From assembly GCA_947501215.1 (NCBI GenBank), contig CANMUS010000001.1:434001-498000 (forward strand): a DNA stretch of 64,000 nucleotides, given 5' to 3'. Positions 57,896-64,000 of this stretch are shown here, in pieces. The translations under genes were made by a program, and so were the position numbers. How positions within the stretch are numbered: position 1 is the first letter of the stretch; the number at the start of each line of letters is the position of its first letter. Below the pieces are notes generated by a model, which made no database searches, was not told where the DNA came from, and worked only from the letters and a program-made list of their open reading frames with translations. This DNA is from an uncultured Erythrobacter sp. (lineage in GTDB: Bacteria; Pseudomonadota; Alphaproteobacteria; Sphingomonadales; Sphingomonadaceae).

Positions 57896-58370
57896 AGCGC
57901 TGGCCCTTACACTGCTCCTCCTCGCAAGCCCGCTGGCGGCGAAGGACAGCCTCGGCATCTTCTCCGACTGGGGTGCCTTCCGCGATCCTTCCGTGCCGCG
58001 TTGTTATGCCATTGCCAAGCCGACGCCCAGCCGCCTTTCGCAGGACAATGAGCCGTTCGCCACCATCGGCACCTGGCCGCGTCGCCAGATCCGCGGGCAG
58101 GTGCATTTCCGCCTGTCGCGCATGCTGGCGAAGACGCCGTCGATACAGCTCCGCATCGGTTCGCAGCGCTTCGAGCTGACCGGCGGCGGCGGCGATGCCT
58201 GGGCGAAAGACCGGAGGATGGACGCAGCGATCGTCGCCGCGATGCGCTCGGCCCAAAGCATGACGATCCGCGCAACCGATACTCGCGGACGCCGCTTCTC
58301 GAACTCCTATTCGCTGTCTGGCGCGGCGACGGCCATGGACGCAGCCACCCTCGCCTGCTCCCGGCGCTGA
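57888..58370 (+). CDS. Exported hypothetical protein
   Basis: 160 residues with signal peptide RKALALTLLLLASPLAAKD. The mature part looks like a small beta-rich domain (RQIRGQVHFRLSR, SIQLRIGSQRFELTG, NSYSLSGAATAMDAA) and ends with a lone cysteine before the C-terminus, which could pair with CYAIAK. The layout resembles the invasion-associated-locus-B type of periplasmic proteins, but I am not certain. It overlaps greB by 8 bases and is followed by a terminator, so it is probably co-expressed. Confidence 0.72.
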   Translation: MRKALALTLLLLASPLAAKDSLGIFSDWGAFRDPSVPRCYAIAKPTPSRLSQDNEPFATIGTWPRRQIRGQVHFRLSRMLAKTPSIQLRIGSQRFELTGGGGDAWAKDRRMDAAIVAAMRSAQSMTIRATDTRGRRFSNSYSLSGAATAMDAATLACSRR

Positions 58371-58379
58371 TACGAAAAA

Positions 58380-58412
58380 GGGCCGGCAACGCCCTGCGCT
58401 GCCGGCCCCGTT
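58380..58412. terminator. Bidirectional rho-independent terminator
   Basis: 9-bp stem GGGCCGGCA/TGCCGGCCC (58380-58388 with 58400-58408), with an A-run before it and GTTTTC after, between two convergent genes. It would work on both strands. Confidence 0.85.
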
Positions 58413-58429
58413 TTCAGTACGACTTCTGC

Positions 58430-59098
58430 TTAGAAGCGGTAGCCGAAGCCGAGCATCACCTGGTGACGGTCGACATCGATCTCGCCGAGATCGGCATCCG
58501 GCGTGTCGCCTTCGAAATCAAGCTCCGCTTCGCCATAGTTCGAATAGCGATATTCGAGCTTGGCATAGGTATTCTCGTTAAGCGCGTATTCCGCACCCGC
58601 ACCCACGCGGAAGCCGTCGGTGTCGATCTTGGCACGATACTCGTCGCCGTCGAACGAACTGTTCACGTTGTAGCGGGCGTTGGTGTAACCGCCCTTTACG
58701 TAAAGCAGCAGGTCAGGGTTCGCGAGGATACCGGCGCGAGCGCCGACATAGAGGTCACGACCCGCATTGACGTTGCCGAGACCAAAGAACTCACCATCGC
58801 CGCCGTCGAACTCGACGTCCGCGGTGGAATCGGTCAGCTCACCTTCGAGACCGAGGACGACGCCGCCGGCGTTGAAGTCGTAACCGACACCGACGCCATA
58901 GGTCACTCCATCGATCGACTGGTCGTTACCTTCGTTGGCATCGTCGTCGATGTCGCTGCCGGCCTTGCTGACGTCATAACCGACAAGCGCTTCGGCGCGC
59001 GGGCCGGTGAACGTGCCGTCCGTCGCGTCTTGAGCGGCTGCGGGGGCTGCAATGGCGGCCACCGAGGCGGCTGCGAAAAGTGCGACTGTCTTTTTCAT
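58430..59098 (-). CDS. Outer-membrane beta-barrel protein (OmpA/opacity-like porin family)
   Basis: 222 residues from ATG 59098, behind ggag; signal peptide MKKTVALFAAASVAAIAAPA with cleavage at AAAQ. The mature part has eight or so amphipathic strands (for example GVTYGVGVGYDFNAG, LYVGARAGILANP, TYAKLEYRYSNYG) and ends HQVMLGFGYRF, with a C-terminal Phe as usual for BAM substrates. There is no OmpA-C peptidoglycan domain. Its function is structural or unknown. It is likely a well-expressed single gene, with a terminator on its 3' side. Confidence 0.9.
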   Translation of the reverse strand: MKKTVALFAAASVAAIAAPAAAQDATDGTFTGPRAEALVGYDVSKAGSDIDDDANEGNDQSIDGVTYGVGVGYDFNAGGVVLGLEGELTDSTADVEFDGGDGEFFGLGNVNAGRDLYVGARAGILANPDLLLYVKGGYTNARYNVNSSFDGDEYRAKIDTDGFRVGAGAEYALNENTYAKLEYRYSNYGEAELDFEGDTPDADLGEIDVDRHQVMLGFGYRF

Positions 59099-59380
59099 TA
59101 TTAGTACTCCGTTTCTTGTCAACGCCACTTCATGAGCAGCGTGGACTTCGAGAACGGCGGAAGACCGCGCGCAGTTTCATTAACCTTCCACAACAAGAAT
59201 GTGTTGCATAGGTGACACAATCTTGCGCCCAGCCGTGCCGCGTCATCGACCGAATGCAGACGCAAACAGATAGCGCGGAATTCACGACGAACCGTTGGAA
59301 CCGGACGGCAACAAAGCGATTTTGGCGCGCCCTGTCGTGTCTGGTCAAATCGCCCACATACCCCTATATGCGCCGTTCCC

Positions 59381-60622
59381 ATGGCCGATACGACACTCAT
59401 GAGCATCCCCGGGCAGGTGGACCCGGTTCCCGTTGCCCGCGACATAACGCCGCGCGCCGATGGCCGCATCGATCTGATCGGCCTGCCGAAAGACCGCATC
59501 CGCGAACTGTTCGCCGAGGCGGGCCTCGATCCCAAGCAGGCCAAGCTGCGCGCCAAGCAAGTGTTCCACTGGCTCTACCATCGCGGGGTGACCGAATTCG
59601 AGGCGATGACCGACATCGCCAAGACCATGCGCCCTTGGCTCGCGGAACGCTTTGTCATCGGCCGCCCCGAAGTGGTCGAGGCGCAGCATTCGACCGACGG
59701 CACGCGCAAATGGCTGCTCAAGACCGCCGACGGTCACGAATTCGAGATGGTCTTCATTCCGGATGCGGATCGCGGAACGCTGTGCGTGTCGAGCCAGGTC
59801 GGCTGCACGCTCAATTGCCGCTTCTGCCACACCGGCACCATGAAGCTGGTCCGCAATCTGACGCCGGGCGAGATCGTCGGGCAGGTCATGCTGGCGCGCG
59901 ATGCGCTGGGCGAATGGCCCAAGGGATCGATGGCGGGCCTGGACGAAGCGGAAGATGAAGGCCACTACACAAGTGATGGCCGCCTGCTGACGAACATCGT
60001 TATGATGGGCATGGGCGAGCCGCTCTACAATTTCGACAATGTGAAGGGCGCGCTGAAGCTGGTGATGGACGGCGACGGCCTTGCGCTCTCCAAGCGGCGC
60101 ATCACGCTGTCGACCAGCGGCGTCGTCCCGATGATGGATCGCTGCGGCGAGGAAATCGGCGTCAATCTGGCCGTCTCGCTACACGCGGTGACCAAGGAAA
60201 TCCGCGACGAGATCGTGCCGCTCAACAAGAAGTACGGCATCGAGGAATTGCTGCAGGCCTGCGCCGATTATCCCGGTGCCAGCAATGCCCGCCGCATCAC
60301 CTTCGAATATGTGATGCTGAAGGACAAGAACGATACCGACGAACACGCGCGCGAACTCGTCCGCCTGCTGAAGCAGTACAAGCTGCCTGCCAAGGTGAAC
60401 CTGATCCCCTTCAACCCCTGGCCCGGCGCTGCCTACGACACCTCCACGCCCGAGCGGGTGAAGCGCTTCTCCGACATCGTGTTCGAAGGTGGCATCTCCG
60501 CCCCCGTCCGTACACCGCGCGGCCGCGACATCGATGCGGCCTGCGGACAGCTGAAGACGGCTGCCGAAAAGAAAAGCCGCGCCCAGCGCGACCGCGAGGC
60601 GGCCGAGGCAATCGAAGCGTAA
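59381..60622 (+). CDS. rlmN: 23S rRNA (adenine-2503-C2) methyltransferase / tRNA A37 methyltransferase
   Basis: Radical-SAM RNA methylase. 413 residues. The cluster-binding CxxxCxxC is in [14 protein letters not shown], and [13 protein letters not shown] and [15 protein letters not shown] follow; the methyl-carrying cysteine should be that of AACGQLKT near the end. The N-terminal accessory domain ([20 protein letters not shown]) is complete. The start at ATG 59381 follows a 280-base gap shared with the divergent OMP gene. It is followed four bases later by the IspZ-like gene. Confidence 0.95.
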   Translation: MADTTLMSIPGQVDPVPVARDITPRADGRIDLIGLPKDRIRELFAEAGLDPKQAKLRAKQVFHWLYHRGVTEFEAMTDIAKTMRPWLAERFVIGRPEVVEAQHSTDGTRKWLLKTADGHEFEMVFIPDADRGTLCVSSQVGCTLNCRFCHTGTMKLVRNLTPGEIVGQVMLARDALGEWPKGSMAGLDEAEDEGHYTSDGRLLTNIVMMGMGEPLYNFDNVKGALKLVMDGDGLALSKRRITLSTSGVVPMMDRCGEEIGVNLAVSLHAVTKEIRDEIVPLNKKYGIEELLQACADYPGASNARRITFEYVMLKDKNDTDEHARELVRLLKQYKLPAKVNLIPFNPWPGAAYDTSTPERVKRFSDIVFEGGISAPVRTPRGRDIDAACGQLKTAAEKKSRAQRDREAAEAIEA

Positions 60623-60626
60623 GTTC

Positions 60627-61634
60627 GTGGCAGGCGTGACGATTTGGCGCTATCGGCGCCGCTTTCGGGTCGGTTCCACCAACGGGCTGGTCACGCTGCG
60701 CTCGCGCAGCGATGGTCTGTTCTCGGAACTATGCCTCGATGGCAGGATCGTCTCAATGGATGCGACCCCGGCCGTCGGCCCCGACGCCGTGCGCAATCAT
60801 CGCTTGTCCGCGCCGCTCCCCGACGGCTCGTTGATGGAGGTCGAAGCCGGCTACATCAGTTCGATGAACCTTGGCATCGCGGTCCGGCGCGACGGGGAAC
60901 TCATCCACGAAAGCCACCCCGGAAAGACCATCGCGTATCCCGAGCAATATCGGGAGATGATGGAAAGCTATGCCAACGGAACGGTCGGCGACGCACTGTC
61001 GCAGGGCTTCAAGGACGGCGCGGGCGGCCACAACTCCCACATCGATTTCGGCGCATTCAAGCGGAATCGCATCCCGCTGGCGGTCGACATTCTGCTGGGT
61101 CTGCTCTTTTTCGTCGTCGCCAAGCTGACCGATCTCACCACCGCTGCGCTGGTCGGAGCCGCAGTCGGGGTCGCCTTATTGGTGGCACAGCGGTTGACCA
61201 AGGTCGATCTGCTTGGAGGGCTAGCGCTGTTCGGCATAGCCTTGCTGTTGCTTTCCGCAGGCCTCGCAATGGTTTTCCAGTCCGATGAGGCCGTCAAATA
61301 CCGCTCGTCCGTCGTCGGACTCGTCAGCGCCTCGCTGTTCTTTTTCGACGGCGTGGCTGGCGGAAACCGGCTCGCGGTCAGGCTGAAGCGCTATCTGCCC
61401 TATCGCGACATAGATGCCGCGCGGCTCGGCATCGGCATGGGTGTACTCGGCACAATCATGGCCGGTCTGAACCTGATTGTCGCGTTCTACGGGTCGACCG
61501 ATCTCTGGCTCTTCTACAGCACCTTCGCGGATTTCTTCGTAACGATGGTGCTGATCCTGATGGTGTTCCGGTACGCACAGGGCAAGATGCTGCGCGATGT
61601 AGCCCCAGTCTATCGAGAGCCACCGCCGGAATGA
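60627..61634 (+). CDS. Membrane protein with IspZ/YciB-like C-terminal half
   Basis: 335 residues from GTG 60627. The first 145 residues are soluble (LCLDGRIVSMDATPAVGPD, SLMEVEAGYISSMNLGIA) and not recognised. After that come about six membrane segments. VDILLGLLFFVVAKLTDLTTAAL and VGAAVGVALLVAQRL resemble the intracellular septation protein A (IspZ/YciB) family. It follows rlmN by four bases and overlaps the methyltransferase gene by 4, so it is part of that transcript. The fusion of a soluble domain to IspZ-like helices is unusual. A role in septation or envelope is inferred only from the family. Confidence 0.75.
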   Translation: MAGVTIWRYRRRFRVGSTNGLVTLRSRSDGLFSELCLDGRIVSMDATPAVGPDAVRNHRLSAPLPDGSLMEVEAGYISSMNLGIAVRRDGELIHESHPGKTIAYPEQYREMMESYANGTVGDALSQGFKDGAGGHNSHIDFGAFKRNRIPLAVDILLGLLFFVVAKLTDLTTAALVGAAVGVALLVAQRLTKVDLLGGLALFGIALLLLSAGLAMVFQSDEAVKYRSSVVGLVSASLFFFDGVAGGNRLAVRLKRYLPYRDIDAARLGIGMGVLGTIMAGLNLIVAFYGSTDLWLFYSTFADFFVTMVLILMVFRYAQGKMLRDVAPVYREPPPE

Positions 61635-62227
61635 GCGAACCGGCGACGATAGCGTTCTACGAAACGAACGCGCCGCGCTACACGCTGGGCTTCGACCAGG
61701 CGCCAAGCCGGCACCTCGACCGCTTCCTCGATCGGCTGAAGCCCGGTGCCCACGTTCTCGAACTCGGCTGTGGCGGCGGACAGGACTCGGCCTGGATTGT
61801 CGAACGCGGCTTCGGCGTCGATGCGACCGACGGCACACCCGCAATGGTCCGCAAGGCGAACGAGCGTTTCGATGTCGGCGCGCGCTTGTTGCGCTTCCAC
61901 GAGCTCGATGCCGTAGCCGAATACGATGCCGTCTGGGCGCATGCCTGCCTGCTGCATGTCGCGCGTGCCGACCTGCCCTCGGTGCTGGCGTCCATCCATC
62001 GCGCGCTGCGGCCCGGCGGCTGGCATTTTGCCAATTTCAAGCTGGGCGATGGCGAAGGCCGGGACTTGCTCGGCCGCCTGCACAATTTCCCCGACGCGGG
62101 TTGGCTCGAAGATGTGTATCGAACGGCCGGGTTCGTGATCGTCGCCTCGGAAACCTACGCCGGAAAGGCAGCCGACGGGACGCAGCGCGACTGGATGGCG
62201 CTGACGGTGCAGCGGCTTCACGCATGA
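61631..62227 (+). CDS. Class I SAM-dependent methyltransferase
   Basis: 198 residues. Motif I VLELGCGGGQDSAWIVERG, the acidic residue in VDATDGTPAMV, motif II-like YDAVWAHACLLHVARADLP and GGWHFANFKLGDG are all typical of the Methyltransf_25/11 group. ATGA overlap with the upstream IspZ-like gene. No substrate can be assigned. Similar small enzymes methylate tellurite, ubiquinone precursors or other small molecules. Confidence 0.88.
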   Translation: MSEPATIAFYETNAPRYTLGFDQAPSRHLDRFLDRLKPGAHVLELGCGGGQDSAWIVERGFGVDATDGTPAMVRKANERFDVGARLLRFHELDAVAEYDAVWAHACLLHVARADLPSVLASIHRALRPGGWHFANFKLGDGEGRDLLGRLHNFPDAGWLEDVYRTAGFVIVASETYAGKAADGTQRDWMALTVQRLHA

Positions 62228-62302
62228 GCTAGTCAACCGACCGGCTTTCCTACAGCAGCGGGCTATGCTCAAAGACCGGCATGGTCGATCTGATCCTTTC
62301 TC

Positions 62303-62343
62303 AAACCGCGATCAACCGGCGCATTGCGGGTGGTCGGTTTTTT
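62303..62343 (+). terminator. Possible rho-independent terminator after the methyltransferase
   Basis: AAACCG (62303-62308) pairs with CGGTTT (62335-62340), with inner ACC/GGT and CGC/GCG pairs around ATT, then more T. The stem has internal loops, so it is less convincing than the others. Confidence 0.45.
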
Positions 62344-62405
62344 CCGCCCAGGACAGTGGTCCATGCGGTCCATGTCTCCGATCCTGTAGGGATGGAAGTT
62401 TGGCG

Positions 62406-63053
62406 ATGAGCGTGGTCATCACGGCAGTCTGTATCGGCCTGCCCCGCCCCTTCAACGGCGCGGAACTCAGCGCAATCGACAAGCGGCCGGTCGCAGGTCC
62501 GGTGGCCATCCGCAGCTTCGGGATCGAGGGCGATATGGTCGCCGATACGAAGCATCATGGCGGGCCGGACATGGCCGTGCATCACTATGCGAGCGACCAC
62601 TATGCCGGGTGGGGCGGATGGCTCGGCGGACATGCCCTGCTGCACGGGCCCGCCGCTTTCGGCGAAAACTTGATGAGCACGGGTCTGGTGGAGAGCAATG
62701 TCTGCATCGGCGATCGCTTCCGTTTCGGCAGCGCCCTGCTGGAAGTCAGCCAACCGCGCCAGCCTTGCTGGAAAATCGAGCATCGCTTTGGGCACAAGGA
62801 CATGGTGAAGCGCATCCTCGCCGGGCACATGTGCGGCTGGTATTACCGCGTCGTCGAGGAAGGCGAAGCCGAAGCGGGCGACCCGCTAGAGTTGGTCGAG
62901 CGAATCCACGAGGGCTGGAACGTCGCCCGGGTCTTTGCCGCGCTTTACGACCCGAGAAGCGAAGCTACCGGAGCGGAGCTTGGCGAGATCGCGAAACTGG
63001 ACCGGCTCACCGATCAATGGCGAGACAAGGCGACGAAGCGGCGTGATGGCTAG
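62406..63053 (+). CDS. MOSC domain protein (YiiM-like)
   Basis: 215 residues from ATG 62406, with ggga-type purines upstream; the longer open frame starting at 62265 crosses the terminator and is not used. MOSC core: GIEGDMVADTKHHGGPDMAV, AFGENLMSTGLVESNVCIGD and PRQPCWKIEHRFGHKDM, where the cysteine is the conserved one. A C-terminal 3-alpha domain follows (GWNVARVFAALYDPR). YiiM-type proteins use molybdenum cofactor to reduce N-hydroxylated compounds; the substrate is unknown here. It stands alone. Confidence 0.88.
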   Translation: MSVVITAVCIGLPRPFNGAELSAIDKRPVAGPVAIRSFGIEGDMVADTKHHGGPDMAVHHYASDHYAGWGGWLGGHALLHGPAAFGENLMSTGLVESNVCIGDRFRFGSALLEVSQPRQPCWKIEHRFGHKDMVKRILAGHMCGWYYRVVEEGEAEAGDPLELVERIHEGWNVARVFAALYDPRSEATGAELGEIAKLDRLTDQWRDKATKRRDG

Positions 63054-63184
63054 CAATTCGTCGCGCGCGATGGGTCGGCTTATCGCTAATCCGGCCTTAG
63101 TGCCGCTCGTTCATCCGAGGTTGTGGACCCGCTCATCATTGTCCGGGTTGAAGAGCCAGATCACAGGATAATGAGGCACAAACG

Positions 63185-63571
63185 ATGAAGAAACTCGCTC
63201 TCGCATTCGCCGCCGGCACGTTGGCCGTCACCGGACTGGGTACCGCAGCCCCGGCTGCTGCCGACCCGCCGCACTGGGCTCCGGCACATGGAAAGCGCGC
63301 CAAGGATCGTGCGATCTACGACAGCCGCGGCTACTACATGGAACCGCGCCGGATCACGCGCAGCAGCCGCATGTGGCGTGGCCGCGACGGCCGCTACTAC
63401 TGCCGCCGCGACAACGGCACGACCGGTCTGGTGATCGGTGCCGGCGTCGGCGCGCTGGCGGGCCACGAACTCGCGGGCCGCGGCGACCGTACGCTCGGGG
63501 CGATATTCGGTGGCGCGGTGGGCGCAATCGTCGGCCGCGAGATCGACCGCGGGAGCCTTCGCTGCCGCTGA
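63185..63571 (+). CDS. Exported glycine-zipper (2TM) protein
   Basis: 128 residues. Signal peptide KKLALAFAAGTLAVTGLGTA with cleavage at AAA-DPP. A basic, Tyr/Arg-rich middle (MWRGRDGRYYCRRDNGTTG) is followed by a glycine-zipper stretch (LVIGAGVGALAGHELAG and LGAIFGGAVGAIVGREI) that could pack in the envelope, and the protein ends SLRCR; the two cysteines may pair. This type is common in Sphingomonadales and of unknown function (related to the Rick_17kDa/SlyB group). The terminator follows at 63615. It is probably monocistronic. Confidence 0.85.
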   Translation: MKKLALAFAAGTLAVTGLGTAAPAAADPPHWAPAHGKRAKDRAIYDSRGYYMEPRRITRSSRMWRGRDGRYYCRRDNGTTGLVIGAGVGALAGHELAGRGDRTLGAIFGGAVGAIVGREIDRGSLRCR

Positions 63572-63614
63572 GGATGTTCGGATAATTCGAGGGGTTCAGC
63601 CCTTCGGTTCGCAG

Positions 63615-63660
63615 AAGGCGCGCCATGCGAGGTTTCGGCCCCCGCATGGCGCGCCTTTCC
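63615..63660 (+). terminator. Rho-independent terminator after the glycine-zipper gene
   Basis: Perfect 15-bp stem (63615-63629 with 63643-63657) with a 13-base loop, ending in TTTCC. The T-run is short, but the stem is very strong. Confidence 0.8.
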
Positions 63661-63692
63661 ATTGGAGCGCGTTCGGCTAAAGTAGGAAAGCC

Positions 63693-64000
63693 ATGCCGAA
63701 TACCAACAGACCAGCCGTGCTCGTCACCGGAGGTGCCAAGCGCCTCGGCGCAGCGATCGCGAAAACCTTCGGCGCGGCGGGCTGGCATGTGATCATCCAC
63801 TATCGTCGCTCCGCCGATGCCGCCGAACGACTGGCCGCTGCATTGCCGAGCGCGGAGACGATCCGCTGCGACCTCGCCGATGGTGATAGCGCCGTCGCTA
63901 TGGTCGACGACCTCGCCGCGAAGCTCCCCGACTGGGCTGCGCTGGTCAACTGCGCCTCGCTGTTCGAACAGGACAGTGTAACCGGGCTCGACCCGGCAAC
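63693..64000 (+). CDS. Short-chain dehydrogenase/reductase (3' end outside window)
   Basis: Starts MPNTNRPAVLVTGGAKRLG at ATG 63693, behind agga. TGGAKRLGAAIAK is the NADP-binding TGxxxGxG variant, HYRRSADAAERL carries Arg residues favouring NADPH, and ALVNCASLFEQDSV is the NAG-like segment. The spelling TGGAKRLG with HYRRS is typical of pteridine reductase-like/FolM SDRs, so a pterin reductase is possible. The catalytic Ser-Tyr-Lys lies beyond the right edge, so it cannot be confirmed. Confidence 0.85.
   Translation, partial: MPNTNRPAVLVTGGAKRLGAAIAKTFGAAGWHVIIHYRRSADAAERLAAALPSAETIRCDLADGDSAVAMVDDLAAKLPDWAALVNCASLFEQDSVTGLDPA

Overview
The window is chromosomal DNA of an alphaproteobacterium, most likely an Erythrobacter-like member of the Sphingomonadales. 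The basis is the protein sequences and the gene order: SapC protein, CckA/CpdR phosphorelay parts, dapA-smpB-DUF2062-cckA-recA, a transglycosylase divergent from dapA, and a GAAC-N7-GAAC LexA box before recA. Housekeeping genes are GC-rich. The 16.8-35.7 kb polysaccharide block is visibly richer in A+T.

Layout. 1-13 kb: end of a UvrD-type helicase, a frameshifted methyltransferase, a sterol-desaturase-like oxidase, wecB-wecC (UDP-ManNAcA), an rhlE-like helicase, an FAD dehydrogenase, sapC, an M48 peptidase, and manC-manA (GDP-mannose supply). 13-16.7 kb: a candidate structured small RNA, N-formylglutamate amidohydrolase, cpdR, tRNA-Val(GAC), and a damaged IS3-family element. 16.8-35.2 kb: a Wzx/Wzy-type polysaccharide locus, nearly all on the minus strand. 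Read from its promoter end it holds an initiating sugar-phosphate transferase, a flippase, a sulfotransferase, a pyruvyltransferase, a polymerase and GT4. A beta-helix gene follows on the opposite strand, then GT2, gmd and fcl, a second IS3-family element, an O-antigen ligase/polymerase-like protein, the export lipoprotein, a tyrosine-kinase co-polymerase and an unknown protein. 35.7-46.3 kb: a small acidic-tailed membrane protein, icd, a doubly frameshifted second sugar transferase, a GNAT-nitrilase fusion, a CDP-alcohol phosphotransferase-like fragment, a KefB/C-type antiporter and alaS. 46.4-64 kb: a UDP-GlcA 4-epimerase and ugd, a GST, recA, cckA, a DUF2062 protein, smpB, dapA, a lytic transglycosylase, greB, an OMP, rlmN, an IspZ-like protein, a methyltransferase, a MOSC protein, a glycine-zipper protein and the start of an SDR gene.

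How it fits together. Separate nucleotide-sugar modules (wecBC, manCA, gmd/fcl, ugd/epimerase) would supply ManNAcA, mannose, L-fucose and GlcA/GalA to the central locus. With the sulfotransferase and pyruvyltransferase, this suggests an acidic, fucose-containing, possibly sulfated and pyruvylated surface polysaccharide. That structure is inference. The most unusual sequence element is a hexanucleotide repeat encoding eight Tyr-Gly units at the C-terminus of the Wzc-type kinase. Slippage there would change the number of tyrosines without breaking the frame. Two IS3-family elements bracket the export half of the locus, and several genes carry single-base frameshifts (biological decay or assembly error). 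No CRISPR array, prophage or antiphage system was recognised.
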